From JANQMX01 sp965247175 (GTDB taxonomy: Bacteria > Pseudomonadota > Alphaproteobacteria > Kiloniellales > DSM-21159), in the NCBI GenBank assembly GCA_965247175.1, contig OZ252006.1:4836001-4900000 (forward strand): DNA of 64,000 nt. Reading direction: 5' to 3'. The translations under genes and the position numbers were made by a program. The notes beneath the pieces are model-generated. The model was not told the DNA's origin, made no database searches, and saw nothing but the letters and a program-made list of their open reading frames with translations. Shown piece after piece: positions 24,442 to 32,529 of the stretch (positions are counted from its first letter, which is position 1; every line of letters starts with the position of its first letter).

Positions 24442-25824
24442 CTAATCCAGGAACTCCCGCGGCAGCCATAGTGCGATGTCGGGGAAGGCCATGACCAGTC
24501 CCAGCCCGATCAGCTGCAGGATCACGAAGGGGATGATGCCCTTGTAGATCTGGTTGATGCCGACTCCGGGCGGTGCCGCGCCCTTCATATAGAAGAGCGC
24601 GAAGCCGAAGGGCGGTGTCAGGAACGATGTCTGCAGGTTCACTGCCATCAGGATGGCGAACCAGTAGATCACATCGGTTCCCGTGACGTGGTCGCCGAAA
24701 TCCAGAAGCGCGACGATCGGTGCGAAGACGGGCAGGACGATCAGCGTGATCTCCAGCCAGTCGAAGAAAAAGCCGAGTAGGAAGACGATGCCCATCAAGA
24801 GAATGAGCAGGCCCCAGGAGCCGAAGCCCAGCGACTCCACCAGGTCGATCACCAGGTCGTCTCCGCCCAAGCTGCGGAAGACGTAGGAGAAGCAGCTGGC
24901 ACCGATGAAGATGCCGAAGATCATGGCATTCGTCAGCGCCGAGCGCTCGATCACCTCCTTCAGCACGCTCCAGGTTAGCTTGCGGTTCATGATGGCCAGC
25001 AACGTTGCGCCGGCGGCGCCGACGCCTGCGGCCTCGGTTGGTGCTGCCCAGCCGAACAGGATGGAGCCCAGAACCAGGAAGACCAGGAAGACCGGCGGTA
25101 TGAAGCTTTTCAGCACCATCTTCACCAGTTCCGTGGAGTTGCCCGGACCCATGTCATCGGGCAGGGGTGGCGCCAACTCCGGCTTCAGGCGGCAAAGCAC
25201 GAAGATGTAGACCATGTAGAAGACGGCCAGCATCAGGCCGGGGAAAAACGCCGCAAAGAAGAGGTTGCCGACCGACCGCGCCAAGAGGTCGGCCATGATG
25301 ACCAGCATGATACTGGGCGGAATGAGGATTCCGAGCGTGCCGGACGAGGCGATGGTGCCTGTGGCCAGCGGCATGTTGTAGCCGCGCTTCATCATCTCCG
25401 GCAGGGCCAAGAGCGTCATCATCACGACAGAGGCGCCGATGATGCCGGTTGTCGCGGCCATGACGGTGCCGAGGATGGTCACCGAAAGGGCGAGTCCGCC
25501 GGGCACCCGGCGCAGCAGCACCTGCAGGCAGCGCAGCAGGTCGGTGGCGACGCCGCTCTTCTCCAGCATGGTGCCCATGAAAATGAACATGGGAATGGCG
25601 GTGAGGATGAGGTTCGCCGCGATACCGCCGCCGCCCTCGCCCCAAAGCCGCGGCACCAGATTGAAGAACTGAATGAAGGAGAAATAGAAGTCGCCAAAGG
25701 CCATGCCGATGAAGCCGAAGGCGAGGCCGACGCCACCGAGAATGAAGGCGACCGGGTAACCGGTGAAGAGCAGCAGCGCCAAGGCGCCGAACATCATCAG
25801 CGGTAGGTAATCGGCGAACTCCAT
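24442..25824 (-). CDS. dctM: TRAP transporter large permease subunit (DctM)
   Basis: A 460-residue large membrane subunit of a tripartite ATP-independent periplasmic transporter, the Na+/substrate symport channel. It has the typical opening LPLMMFGALALLLFTGYPVAFILG, a GIIGASVVMMTLLALPEMMKRGYN loop, GTLGILIPPSIMLVI and a late FLLGFFFDWLEITLIVLP. About 11-12 TM helices. The longer length and YWFAILMAVNLQTSFLTPPFGFALFYMKG end resemble the mannitol/chloroaromatic-type or 2-oxoacid TRAP subgroup. Its ATG overlaps the dctQ stop by one base (TAATG), so the two are translationally coupled. Confidence 0.93.
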   Translation of the reverse strand: MEFADYLPLMMFGALALLLFTGYPVAFILGGVGLAFGFIGMAFGDFYFSFIQFFNLVPRLWGEGGGGIAANLILTAIPMFIFMGTMLEKSGVATDLLRCLQVLLRRVPGGLALSVTILGTVMAATTGIIGASVVMMTLLALPEMMKRGYNMPLATGTIASSGTLGILIPPSIMLVIMADLLARSVGNLFFAAFFPGLMLAVFYMVYIFVLCRLKPELAPPLPDDMGPGNSTELVKMVLKSFIPPVFLVFLVLGSILFGWAAPTEAAGVGAAGATLLAIMNRKLTWSVLKEVIERSALTNAMIFGIFIGASCFSYVFRSLGGDDLVIDLVESLGFGSWGLLILLMGIVFLLGFFFDWLEITLIVLPVFAPIVALLDFGDHVTGTDVIYWFAILMAVNLQTSFLTPPFGFALFYMKGAAPPGVGINQIYKGIIPFVILQLIGLGLVMAFPDIALWLPREFLD

Positions 25825-26414
25825 TACTTGTCCCCCCGATCGATCGTCGGGTGGAACTCGTCAACGCGCTCCTCGTCCTCGATGTCATGCACCTTCTGGC
25901 GCAAGCCGGGCGGACCGAAGAGCTCAACGATCTTTCTAAGCGCCACCGCAAGGCCGGCGAGGCCGAGCAGGGTGAAGCCGAGCGGCAGGGCCGCCTTGAT
26001 GATCCAGCGGTAGGGCAGGCCGGTGGCTGCCGAAGAGCCCTCATTGGCCAGGAAGGAGCGCTCCCAAAAGTCGTAGCTGAAGTAAACGATCAGCAGGGAA
26101 TAGGGGATGAGGAACAGGAGGCAGCCGATCAGCTCCAGCCACCACTGCACCCGTTCCGGAAGCCGCTCGCGCACGAGGTCGATGCGGACGTGCGCGTCGC
26201 GCAGATAGGCGTAACCGAGCAGGAACATGAAAAGGATGGTGTGGAAGTGCCACTGCAGCTCTTGCAAACGCGTCGAGCCAAGGACGAAGAAGCGCCGGGT
26301 CACCACGTCGAACACGGTCACTGCCATGAGCGCTATCGCGGCCCAGGCCGCGATCTTGGCAATGCGTGTGAGGAGGACGTCGATGCCGTCGCTGAGGCGG
26401 GCAAGCGTCTGCAT
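25824..26414 (-). CDS. dctQ: TRAP transporter small permease subunit (DctQ)
   Basis: A 196-residue membrane protein with four hydrophobic helices. It has the family signature FDVVTRRFF near TM1 and LQELQWHFHTILFMFLLGYAYLRDAHVRIDL, the latter typical of DctQ (ELxWHL... HVRVDL). The start is ATG 26414 with an AGGAAAG box; an in-frame extension to 26492 runs into the intercistronic hairpin and is rejected. The C-terminus is extended and charged (RQKVHDIEDEERVDEFHP). It lies between dctP (137 nt upstream) and dctM (1-nt overlap). Confidence 0.92.
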   Translation of the reverse strand: MQTLARLSDGIDVLLTRIAKIAAWAAIALMAVTVFDVVTRRFFVLGSTRLQELQWHFHTILFMFLLGYAYLRDAHVRIDLVRERLPERVQWWLELIGCLLFLIPYSLLIVYFSYDFWERSFLANEGSSAATGLPYRWIIKAALPLGFTLLGLAGLAVALRKIVELFGPPGLRQKVHDIEDEERVDEFHPTIDRGDK

Positions 26415-26477
26415 GGGCTTTCCTATCGGAAGAGCTGGCTTGGTTTGGCTTGGAGAAGCGCCGAAACGGGAAAGCAA

Positions 26478-26509
26478 GGTCGGAGCCCGCACTACGGCAG
26501 GCTCCGACC
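26478..26509 (-). repeat. intercistronic hairpin between dctP and dctQ
   Basis: GGTCGGAGCC (26478-26487) and GGCTCCGACC (26500-26509) form a perfect 10-bp stem with a 12-nt loop in the gap between dctP and dctQ. No T run follows, so it is unlikely to be a full terminator. Such hairpins commonly protect the 3' end of the abundant binding-protein mRNA or cause partial attenuation, which would give more DctP than DctQM. Confidence 0.55.
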
Positions 26510-26551
26510 CTTCTTATGCTGTCCTACAAAGAGGCTTCGCCTCGCTGTGGC

Positions 26552-27607
26552 TTACTGCAAGTAGCCGAGGTCGTTCCAGATGGCGTAGTTCCGCCGGAAA
26601 GCTTGCAGCGAGTCCCATGACTTCCGGAAGTGCTCGTCCTCCGCAGCCAGCTCGTCGGCAACCTCGCCCCAAGCACCGCGCAGGGTGTCGAGGACGTCTT
26701 CCGGCCAGCGATGCAGGGTCACGCCCTTGTCTTGCAACTCCTGCATAGCTGCGAACTGGATGGCCTCACCTTCAGCGAACATCGCGGCCACATTGGCGTG
26801 GCAAGCGGCCTCGATCATCGCCTTCTGCTGATCGTCAAGCGCGTTCCACTTGTCCAGATTGATCATCAGCTCGAACAGCGTCGACTGCTGGTGCCAGCCC
26901 GGGAAGTAGTAGTGCTTGGCCACCTGGTAGAAGCCCAGGTCGAGATCGATCGCCGGCATGGAGAACTCGGTGGCGTCGATCGAGCCGCGCTCCAAAGCCG
27001 GATAGATGTCGCCACCGGCCAACAGCTGGGTCGAAACGCCAACTTTCTCCATCACCTTGGCGCCGAGGCCGAAGAACCGCATCTTCAGACCTTCGAGGTC
27101 CTGGACAGAGTTGATCTCGGTACGGAACCAGCCCGAGGCCTCCGGCGCGATAACGCCGCAGATCAAGGACTTGATGTTGTGCTTGGCATAGACCTCATCC
27201 ATCAGCTCATGGCCGCCGCCGTGATACATCCAGGCCAGGTACTCGCCGGCACGGGGGCCGAAGGGCACGGCCGAGAAGAGAGCCAGGGACGGCTCGCGGC
27301 CAAACCAGTAGCCCGGCACGGACCAGGCAGCATCAAGTGAGCCGGCGGAGATGGCGTCGAACATCTCGAGCGGCGGCACAAGCGCATTCGGCTCGAAGAA
27401 TCTCAGCTCGATCTCACCGCCGGACATGTTCTCAAGCCGTTCTGACAGAAGCACACCGCCGCTGCCGAGCTGAACGAGGCTGCTTGGGAACGCGCTGGCC
27501 ATTTTCCAGCGGAGGCGATCGGCCATGGCTTCGCTCATGGTCGAAAAGGTAAAAGCGCCGGCCAGAGCTACCGCGGCCGCGCTAAAAAGAAGGGAACGGA
27601 TTCTCAT
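26552..27607 (-). CDS. dctP: TRAP transporter substrate-binding protein (DctP/TakP type)
   Basis: A 351-residue periplasmic solute receptor with a signal peptide (about 1-29, ending EAMADRLRWKMAS). Family features are WKMASAFPSSLVQLG, GSLDAAWSVPGYWFGREP, SAVPFGPRAGEYLAWMYHGGG, DLEGLKMRFFGLGAKVMEKVGV and the DIYPALERGSIDATEFSMP helix, where the Arg binds the substrate carboxylate. The LxGGDIYPALERGxIDATE form is seen in TakP-like receptors for 2-oxoacids, so pyruvate or a related 2-oxoacid is a reasonable guess. ATG with TAAAGGAAA box. First gene of a dctPQM operon. Confidence 0.9.
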   Translation of the reverse strand: MRIRSLLFSAAAVALAGAFTFSTMSEAMADRLRWKMASAFPSSLVQLGSGGVLLSERLENMSGGEIELRFFEPNALVPPLEMFDAISAGSLDAAWSVPGYWFGREPSLALFSAVPFGPRAGEYLAWMYHGGGHELMDEVYAKHNIKSLICGVIAPEASGWFRTEINSVQDLEGLKMRFFGLGAKVMEKVGVSTQLLAGGDIYPALERGSIDATEFSMPAIDLDLGFYQVAKHYYFPGWHQQSTLFELMINLDKWNALDDQQKAMIEAACHANVAAMFAEGEAIQFAAMQELQDKGVTLHRWPEDVLDTLRGAWGEVADELAAEDEHFRKSWDSLQAFRRNYAIWNDLGYLQ

Positions 27608-27782
27608 TTTCCTTTAGACCTCCCGTTCTGAATCGCCGCCTGATATTTTTTTGCGCGGCCATTTCTGGTTGCGATCTGACGGGAAAAGAACGCTTTAGCG
27701 CCCTCCCCCACAGTCGCCGGAAAGCTACCTTGGCGTCAGTGGGGATACAAGTGAAGAAAGAAATGCTTGTGTCATCGAGCGA

Positions 27783-27811
27783 TTGAAATCACCGGGCGAA
27801 GCGCGTATAGC
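27783..27811 (+). promoter_or_regulatory. promoter of tRNA-Pro
   Basis: TTGAAA (27783-27788) and TATAGC (27806-27811) are separated by exactly 17 nt, a strong sigma-70-type arrangement. The predicted start near 27818 is 30 nt upstream of the mature tRNA. Confidence 0.65.
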
Positions 27812-27819
27812 CTGCCGCT

Positions 27820-27840
27820 CGGCCGAACGATGTTCGGCCG
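27820..27840 (+). repeat. 9-bp hairpin in the tRNA-Pro 5' leader
   Basis: CGGCCGAAC (27820-27828) and GTTCGGCCG (27832-27840) are perfect inverse complements around a 3-nt GAT loop. The stem ends 7 nt before the tRNA 5' end, just after the predicted transcription start, and would form a very stable 5' cap-like hairpin on the precursor. Confidence 0.6.
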
Positions 27841-27847
27841 CTGCTGT

Positions 27848-27924
27848 CGGGGAGTAGCTCAGCCTGGTAGAGCACTACGTTCGGGACGTAGGGGCCGGAG
27901 GTTCGAATCCTCTCTCCCCGACCA
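27848..27924 (+). tRNA. tRNA-Pro (anticodon CGG)
   Basis: A full cloverleaf can be drawn. The acceptor stem is CGGGGAG with CTCCCCG, D arm GTAGCTCAGCCTGGTAGAGC, anticodon stem CTACG/CGTAG with loop TTCGGGA (anticodon CGG, reads CCG), T arm CCGGAGGTTCGAATCCTC. Discriminator A and an encoded CCA end the molecule (77 nt). A run of T follows shortly after the CCA. Confidence 0.97.
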
Positions 27925-27981
27925 GCTTTTTCCCGAGAACCAAAGGGCGATGGCGCTGCCTTTCCGGCCAGACGCCAACGG

Positions 27982-29004
27982 CTAGGCTTCACGCCCTAAG
28001 TTAAAGATCAAGGTGTCGGCGAGGGCGCTTTTGGCCGGGCCGTCGGGGAAGCCGTTAAGGCGCTCCAAGGCGCGGCGGCCGTGCTCCTCGGCCCGAGCGC
28101 GGGTATCTTCTAGCGCCCTGTGGGCCTTCATCAATTCGACGGCGCGGATCAGGTCACCGTCATCCTGCTCCATGTCCTCAAGGCAACGGCGCCAGAAAGC
28201 GCGCTCTTCTTCATTGCCGCGCTCGAACGCCAGAACGATCGGCAGAGTGATTTTGCCTTCCCGGAAGTCATCGCCGATGGCTTTGCCCAGCACGGTCTCA
28301 TCCGCCGTATAGTCCAGCAGATCGTCGATCAACTGGAAGGCGATTCCCAACGACATACCGAACTCGGAAAGGGCCCTGCACTCGCTCTCCGGACGGTCGG
28401 CCACCAAGGCGCCAACCTCGCAGGCAGCGGCAAAAAGCGCCGCCGTCTTACCACTTACCACCTCCAGGTACTCGGCTTCAGTTGTCGCTGTGTTGTTGCT
28501 GGTCATGAGCTGAAGCACCTCACCCTCGGCAATCGTAGCCGACGCATCAGAGAGAACGCGCAGCACGGCGAGCGAGCCGTCAGCCACCATCAGCTGGAAG
28601 GAGCGGCTGAACAGGAAGTCGCCGACCAGAACGCTGGCCTTGTTGCCGAAGAGAGCATTGGCTGTATCCATGCCGCGCCTCAGCTTGCTGTCGTCGACCA
28701 CGTCGTCGTGCAGCAAGGTTGCGGTATGGATGAACTCCACGCAGGCGGCGAGGCCGACATGGCGCTCGCCCTGATAGCCGCAGAGGCGCGCCGATGCCAG
28801 GGTCAGCATGGGACGCAGCCGCTTGCCCCCGGCGGCGACGATATGACCCGCAAGCTGTGGAATAAGCGCAACTGGCGACTGCATGTACTCGACAATGAGG
28901 CGATTGACGCGCGCCAAATCATCCTGAGTGTAGGCGGTCAGGGGTTCCAAGCCGGCCTTTCCGTCGACCTCTTGCGCCGCGCCGATCTCGGCCGCTGCAG
29001 TCAC
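27982..29004 (-). CDS. ispB: all-trans polyprenyl (octa-/decaprenyl) diphosphate synthase
   Basis: A 340-residue long-chain trans-prenyltransferase that builds the ubiquinone side chain from farnesyl or geranylgeranyl diphosphate and IPP. The first Asp-rich motif is LLHDDVVDDSKLRRG and the second FQLIDDLLDYTADE; GGKRLRPML precedes the first. Small residues (Ala and Thr) rather than bulky aromatics sit before the first motif (FIHTATLLHDD), consistent with long-chain products. In alphaproteobacteria the product is usually decaprenyl (Q-10), so ddsA is an alternative symbol. It is divergent from the DUF2007 gene. Confidence 0.93.
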   Translation of the reverse strand: MTAAAEIGAAQEVDGKAGLEPLTAYTQDDLARVNRLIVEYMQSPVALIPQLAGHIVAAGGKRLRPMLTLASARLCGYQGERHVGLAACVEFIHTATLLHDDVVDDSKLRRGMDTANALFGNKASVLVGDFLFSRSFQLMVADGSLAVLRVLSDASATIAEGEVLQLMTSNNTATTEAEYLEVVSGKTAALFAAACEVGALVADRPESECRALSEFGMSLGIAFQLIDDLLDYTADETVLGKAIGDDFREGKITLPIVLAFERGNEEERAFWRRCLEDMEQDDGDLIRAVELMKAHRALEDTRARAEEHGRRALERLNGFPDGPAKSALADTLIFNLGREA

Positions 29005-29185
29005 GCTTTCGTTCCCTTCGGATGAAATGCCATTGTTCCGGCCCTAAATCCTGCTAGCGAAAGCCGGACTTGCACCTTTTTTATCCTGATCGCAGCATAA
29101 GTTGGTGCAGCGGGCGGTCAAGGAACAGCGGCGAAATGTCCTTTGACCTGTTGTGAAACGAAAGAGCCGGATCAAAGAGCGCATC

Positions 29186-29413
29186 ATGAGAGAGCTCTTG
29201 CGAACCAACGACCTTGTGCGGCTGTCTTGGCTGCAGGCTTTGTTGAGTGATTCCCACATCCCATCTGTGGTGCTTGATGGCCATACCTCGGTATTGGAGG
29301 GCTCAGCCATCGCCATTCCCCGCCGGCTGATGGTAGATAGTGAAGACTACGAGTCAGCCAAGAGCTTGCTGGAAGCCGCGGGCGAAAGCTTGAGCGAGCC
29401 CTCTTTTTGGTAG
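29186..29413 (+). CDS. DUF2007 family small protein
   Basis: A 75-residue protein of the DUF2007 (putative signal-transducing) type. It begins MRELLRTNDLVRLSWLQALL, continues with DSHIPSVVLDGHTSVLEGS and ends with a VDSEDYESAKSLLEAAGE helix. The small alpha-beta fold resembles a GlnB-like module. Start at ATG 29186; the frame upstream (from 29153) is basic and not family-like. The order IspB (divergent) - DUF2007 - methyltransferase - S49 peptidase is a common alphaproteobacterial cluster. Function unknown. Confidence 0.85.
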   Translation: MRELLRTNDLVRLSWLQALLSDSHIPSVVLDGHTSVLEGSAIAIPRRLMVDSEDYESAKSLLEAAGESLSEPSFW

Positions 29414-29421
29414 GCGGCGAC

Positions 29422-30201
29422 GTGAGTGGAGCTCAAGCAGAACAAACAGGCGCCAACGCGCATGCCGAGGAGGTAACAGAGGACCGCCTCCTGAGTGGCC
29501 GCCTTTTTCTCAGGCAGCCACGGGCCGGCTACCGTGTGGCAATGGACAGTGTTCTTCTCGCCGCTGCTTTGCCGCTCAGGCCTGGAGAGCGGGTGCTCGA
29601 TCTCGGGTGTGGTGTCGGCGCGGTGGCTCTCTGCTTGCTTGCTCGGCAGCCGGAGTTGCAGGTGGTCGGCATCGAGCAGCAGCCGGCTCTGGCAACGCTT
29701 GCCGGAGAGAACGCCTTGGCAAACGGCCTCGCCGATCGCTTCACGGTTGAGCAGGGCGACTATGTTGCGCTGCCCGAGCGTTGGCATGGCTGCTTCGATC
29801 AGGTTGCGATCAATCCACCTTTTCATGATCCGCTCCGGCACAGGCCTTCGCCCAATCCGATCAAGGCTGCAGCAAACCTCGATTGCGAGGCGGGTCTCCT
29901 GGCCGCCTTGGCAAGCGCCAGGATGGCGCTGAAGCACAAGGGGCGCGTGACCTTGGTACACCGGGCCGACGCGCTCGGTGATGTCTTGGCCGCGCTCGAG
30001 GGTTTCGGTGAGGCGGCAATCTGTCCGCTTTGGCCCAAAGCGGGTCGCCCCGCAAAGCGCGTCATCGTGTCCGGACGAAAGGGCGTGAAGGGAGGCAGCC
30101 ACCTGCTGCCCGGCCTGGTGCTTCACGATAGCGACGGCAGCTACTCCTCTGAGGCTGCGGCAATCCTGCAGGAAGGGGCGCCATTGCCGCTTACGAGCTA
30201 A
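29422..30201 (+). CDS. tRNA1(Val) adenine-N6 methyltransferase-like (TrmN6 family)
   Basis: A 259-residue class I methyltransferase that modifies adenine, judging by the NPPF motif (VAINPPFHDP). The SAM motif is VLDLGCGVGAVALCL and the acidic loop VVGIEQQP. The N-terminal RLLSGRLFLRQPRAGYRVAMDSVLLAAAL is the signature of the YfiC/TrmN6 group, which methylates A37 of tRNA-Val in E. coli. Start is GTG 29422, with TTG 29407 as alternative; it abuts the DUF2007 gene. The N-terminus has about 25 extra poorly conserved residues. tRNA target is inference from family. Confidence 0.82.
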   Translation: MSGAQAEQTGANAHAEEVTEDRLLSGRLFLRQPRAGYRVAMDSVLLAAALPLRPGERVLDLGCGVGAVALCLLARQPELQVVGIEQQPALATLAGENALANGLADRFTVEQGDYVALPERWHGCFDQVAINPPFHDPLRHRPSPNPIKAAANLDCEAGLLAALASARMALKHKGRVTLVHRADALGDVLAALEGFGEAAICPLWPKAGRPAKRVIVSGRKGVKGGSHLLPGLVLHDSDGSYSSEAAAILQEGAPLPLTS

Positions 30202-30209
30202 GCAGCCCA

Positions 30210-31115
30210 TTGGCAGACGCTCCGACATCTTCTATCAAGCGCGCCATGGGATGGCGGAAATACTTCAAATGGCTCCCCTTCGTGAAGGAGGGCGGACCGG
30301 TGGTCGGCGTGTTGCGACTGTCGGGCGTTATCGGTGGCGCTGGGCAGTTCTCACGTGGCCTGAGCTTGGCCGGCTTGGCGGACAACATCGAAACGCTGTT
30401 CAAGCTGCCGCGTCTGAAGGCAGTGGCGCTGGTCATCAATTCTCCGGGCGGTTCCCCGGTGCAATCGGCGCTGATTGCCGCGCGCATTCGCGAGTTGGCC
30501 GAGGAGAACGAGTTGCCGGTCATCGCGTTCTGCGAGGACGCAGCCGCCTCCGGCGGCTACTGGCTGGCATGTTCTGCGGATGAGATCTATGCCGATCAGT
30601 CTTCCATCGTCGGCTCCATCGGCGTGATCTCCGCTGGCTTCGGATTCCCGGCCCTCATCAAGCGCTTGGGTGTCGAGCGGCGCGTCCACACCTCCGGTGA
30701 CAAGAAGGCCATTCTCGATCCCTTTGAGGATGAGCGGGAGGACGATGTCGCGAAGCTGAAGGCTCTGCAGAGCGATATCCACGAAGCCTTCAACGCCTTC
30801 GTCTCAGCCCGTCGGGGAGATCGCCTCAAGGCGGAGCCCGAGGCGCTCTTTACCGGCGAGTTCTGGACCGGCAAGCGAGCGCTTGAGCTCGGCCTGATCG
30901 ACGGCATCGGCTATCTGCGCCCTGAGATGCGTCGCCGCTATGGCGAGGATGTGGACCTGAGGCTCATCGAGTCAGACCGTGGTTGGCGCCGCTTGTTGCG
31001 CTTTGGCGGGCGTGCGCCAACGCTCCATGCTCCGGCTATTGACGGTGGCGACCTCGCCGATGCTCTAGTTTCTAAGCTGGAGGAACGAGCCCAATGGAGT
31101 CGTCTCGGGCTCTAG
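30210..31115 (+). CDS. S49 family (SppA/SohB-like) serine peptidase
   Basis: A 301-residue ClpP-fold peptidase of family S49. The catalytic Ser114 is in CEDAAASGGYWLACSA and the partner Lys165 or Lys166 in HTSGDKKAILDPFE; the segment ALVINSPGGSPVQS supplies the oxyanion loop. It is shorter than full-length SppA (about 600) and corresponds to the single-domain form. There is no obvious signal peptide or TM helix, so it may be cytoplasmic or peripheral. Start is TTG 30210 (an ATG lies 36 nt further). It follows the TrmN6-like gene after 8 nt and is convergent with ppk2. Expected to degrade signal peptides or misfolded membrane protein pieces. Confidence 0.88.
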   Translation: MADAPTSSIKRAMGWRKYFKWLPFVKEGGPVVGVLRLSGVIGGAGQFSRGLSLAGLADNIETLFKLPRLKAVALVINSPGGSPVQSALIAARIRELAEENELPVIAFCEDAAASGGYWLACSADEIYADQSSIVGSIGVISAGFGFPALIKRLGVERRVHTSGDKKAILDPFEDEREDDVAKLKALQSDIHEAFNAFVSARRGDRLKAEPEALFTGEFWTGKRALELGLIDGIGYLRPEMRRRYGEDVDLRLIESDRGWRRLLRFGGRAPTLHAPAIDGGDLADALVSKLEERAQWSRLGL

Positions 31116-31118
31116 GTC

Positions 31119-32000
31119 TCAGTACTCTTCCGGAACGAAGGTCTGGTCGGTCATGGGGGGTCGCACATAGCCGCCGGCATCTTGGCGCGGCGGAAGCTTG
31201 ATGGGGTTCGGCGTCAGATCCTGATAGGGGATCAGGCTCAAGAGATGCTTGATGCAGTTGAGCCGTGCCCGCTTCTTGCTGTCGGCATTCACCACGTACC
31301 AAGGCGCCTGTTTGATGTCTGTATGGGCGAACATCATGTCCTTGGCCTTGGAGTACTCCACCCAGCGCTTGCGTGATTCCAGGTCCATGGGTGAGAGCTT
31401 CCAGCGTTTGACCGGGTCATCAATGCGGTTGTGGAAGCGGCGCTCCTGTTCCTCGTCGCTGACTGAGAACCAGTACTTGACCAGAATGATGCCGGAGCGG
31501 ATCAGCATGCGCTCGAACTCCGGGCAGCTGCGCAGGAACTCCTGGTACTCCTCTTCGGTGCAGAAGCCCATGACACGTTCGACGCCGGCGCGGTTGTACC
31601 AAGACCGGTCAAAAAGGACCATTTCACCCGCTGCAGGAAGGTTCGGCACATAACGCTGGAAGTACCATTGGCTCTTCTCGCGCTCGGTTGGAGTGCCCAG
31701 CGCGACAATGCGGCAAACCCGAGGGTTCAGGCTCTCGGCGATCCGCTTGATGACGCCGCCTTTGCCGGCGGCATCGCGTCCTTCAAAGATCACTACGACT
31801 TTCAGGCCCTTGGCTTTGATCCACTCCTGTAGCTTCACCAGCTCGATCTGCAGCTTGGCCAGTTCCGCCTCGTAGACCTTTGTCGAGAGCTTAGGTACGG
31901 CGCCGTTTCCTCCACCGCCCTTGGCAGCCGGCTGAGCTTTCGGCGGCTCGCTGTCGACCATCGTCAACTCAGCGTCTTTCGGATGCGCCTTCTTTGCCAT
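31119..32000 (-). CDS. ppk2: polyphosphate kinase 2 (PPK2 family)
   Basis: A 293-residue P-loop kinase that uses polyphosphate to phosphorylate nucleoside diphosphates, or the reverse. Start MAKKAHPKDAE has an AGGGA box; upstream frame is not protein-like. Walker A is VVIFEGRDAAGKGGVIKRI, then VALGTPTEREKSQWYFQRY, the catalytic FDRSWYNRAGVERVMGF and ADSKKRARLNCI. The single PPK2 domain and N-terminal basic, Ala/Pro-rich extension match class I PPK2. It is convergent with the S49 gene with 3 nt between stops. Confidence 0.92.
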   Translation of the reverse strand: MAKKAHPKDAELTMVDSEPPKAQPAAKGGGGNGAVPKLSTKVYEAELAKLQIELVKLQEWIKAKGLKVVVIFEGRDAAGKGGVIKRIAESLNPRVCRIVALGTPTEREKSQWYFQRYVPNLPAAGEMVLFDRSWYNRAGVERVMGFCTEEEYQEFLRSCPEFERMLIRSGIILVKYWFSVSDEEQERRFHNRIDDPVKRWKLSPMDLESRKRWVEYSKAKDMMFAHTDIKQAPWYVVNADSKKRARLNCIKHLLSLIPYQDLTPNPIKLPPRQDAGGYVRPPMTDQTFVPEEY

Positions 32001-32153
32001 CGCCCATTCCCTCTGCGATGCGCGCCACAGCCTGCGGCCGCCCACCATCCATCTGAAGATGCGCGCCGATAATAACCCTTATTTGTGTGCAATCCTAGGG
32101 CCGGCTGATAGAGTATGATGTTGCGGAAGCTCTGCGGCAGTCGAGGAAGCGTC

Positions 32154-32495
32154 ATGGCAAGCGACGGTATCTGGACCAGCGAGATCTACGGCCCCTTTGG
32201 CTGGGAGAACCATGGCGTTTTGGTTTTGGAGCGGGGCCGGATCCTGGGCGGCGGCAACCGTCACTACTGCTATGGCCAATACCGCCAGTCGGACGGGACC
32301 ATAGAGGCGACGCTCAAGGTCGAATACTTCGGCCCGCCGCGCACCATGTTTGGCGAAGCCAACGAGGAGTTCGATCTGGCGATCGAAGGCACCTTCAAGG
32401 AGGGAGTGATCGAAGGCTCGATAAGACGCCCGGATAAGCCCCAATTCGACCTTCAGATTCGGATGACCAGACGGATGGACGTGCCAACCCTGTAA
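32154..32495 (+). CDS. GrlR-like small beta-barrel protein
   Basis: A 113-residue protein with a GAGGAAG box 5 nt before its ATG. It begins MASDGIWTSEIYG and continues HGVLVLERGRILGGGNRHYCYGQYRQSDGTIEATLKVEYF, a pattern typical of the GrlR family (DGxW...GVxxxxxGxxxGGDxxYxYxGxY). GrlR is a lipocalin-like negative regulator first known from the E. coli LEE pathogenicity island, but the wider family occurs in many free-living bacteria without that system. No secretion genes lie in this window, so a role as LEE-type regulator is not implied. It lies divergent from ppk2. Confidence 0.65.
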   Translation: MASDGIWTSEIYGPFGWENHGVLVLERGRILGGGNRHYCYGQYRQSDGTIEATLKVEYFGPPRTMFGEANEEFDLAIEGTFKEGVIEGSIRRPDKPQFDLQIRMTRRMDVPTL

Positions 32496-32529
32496 GCCTA
32501 TGGCACTCCGGTCATGATCTTGCAGCAGT

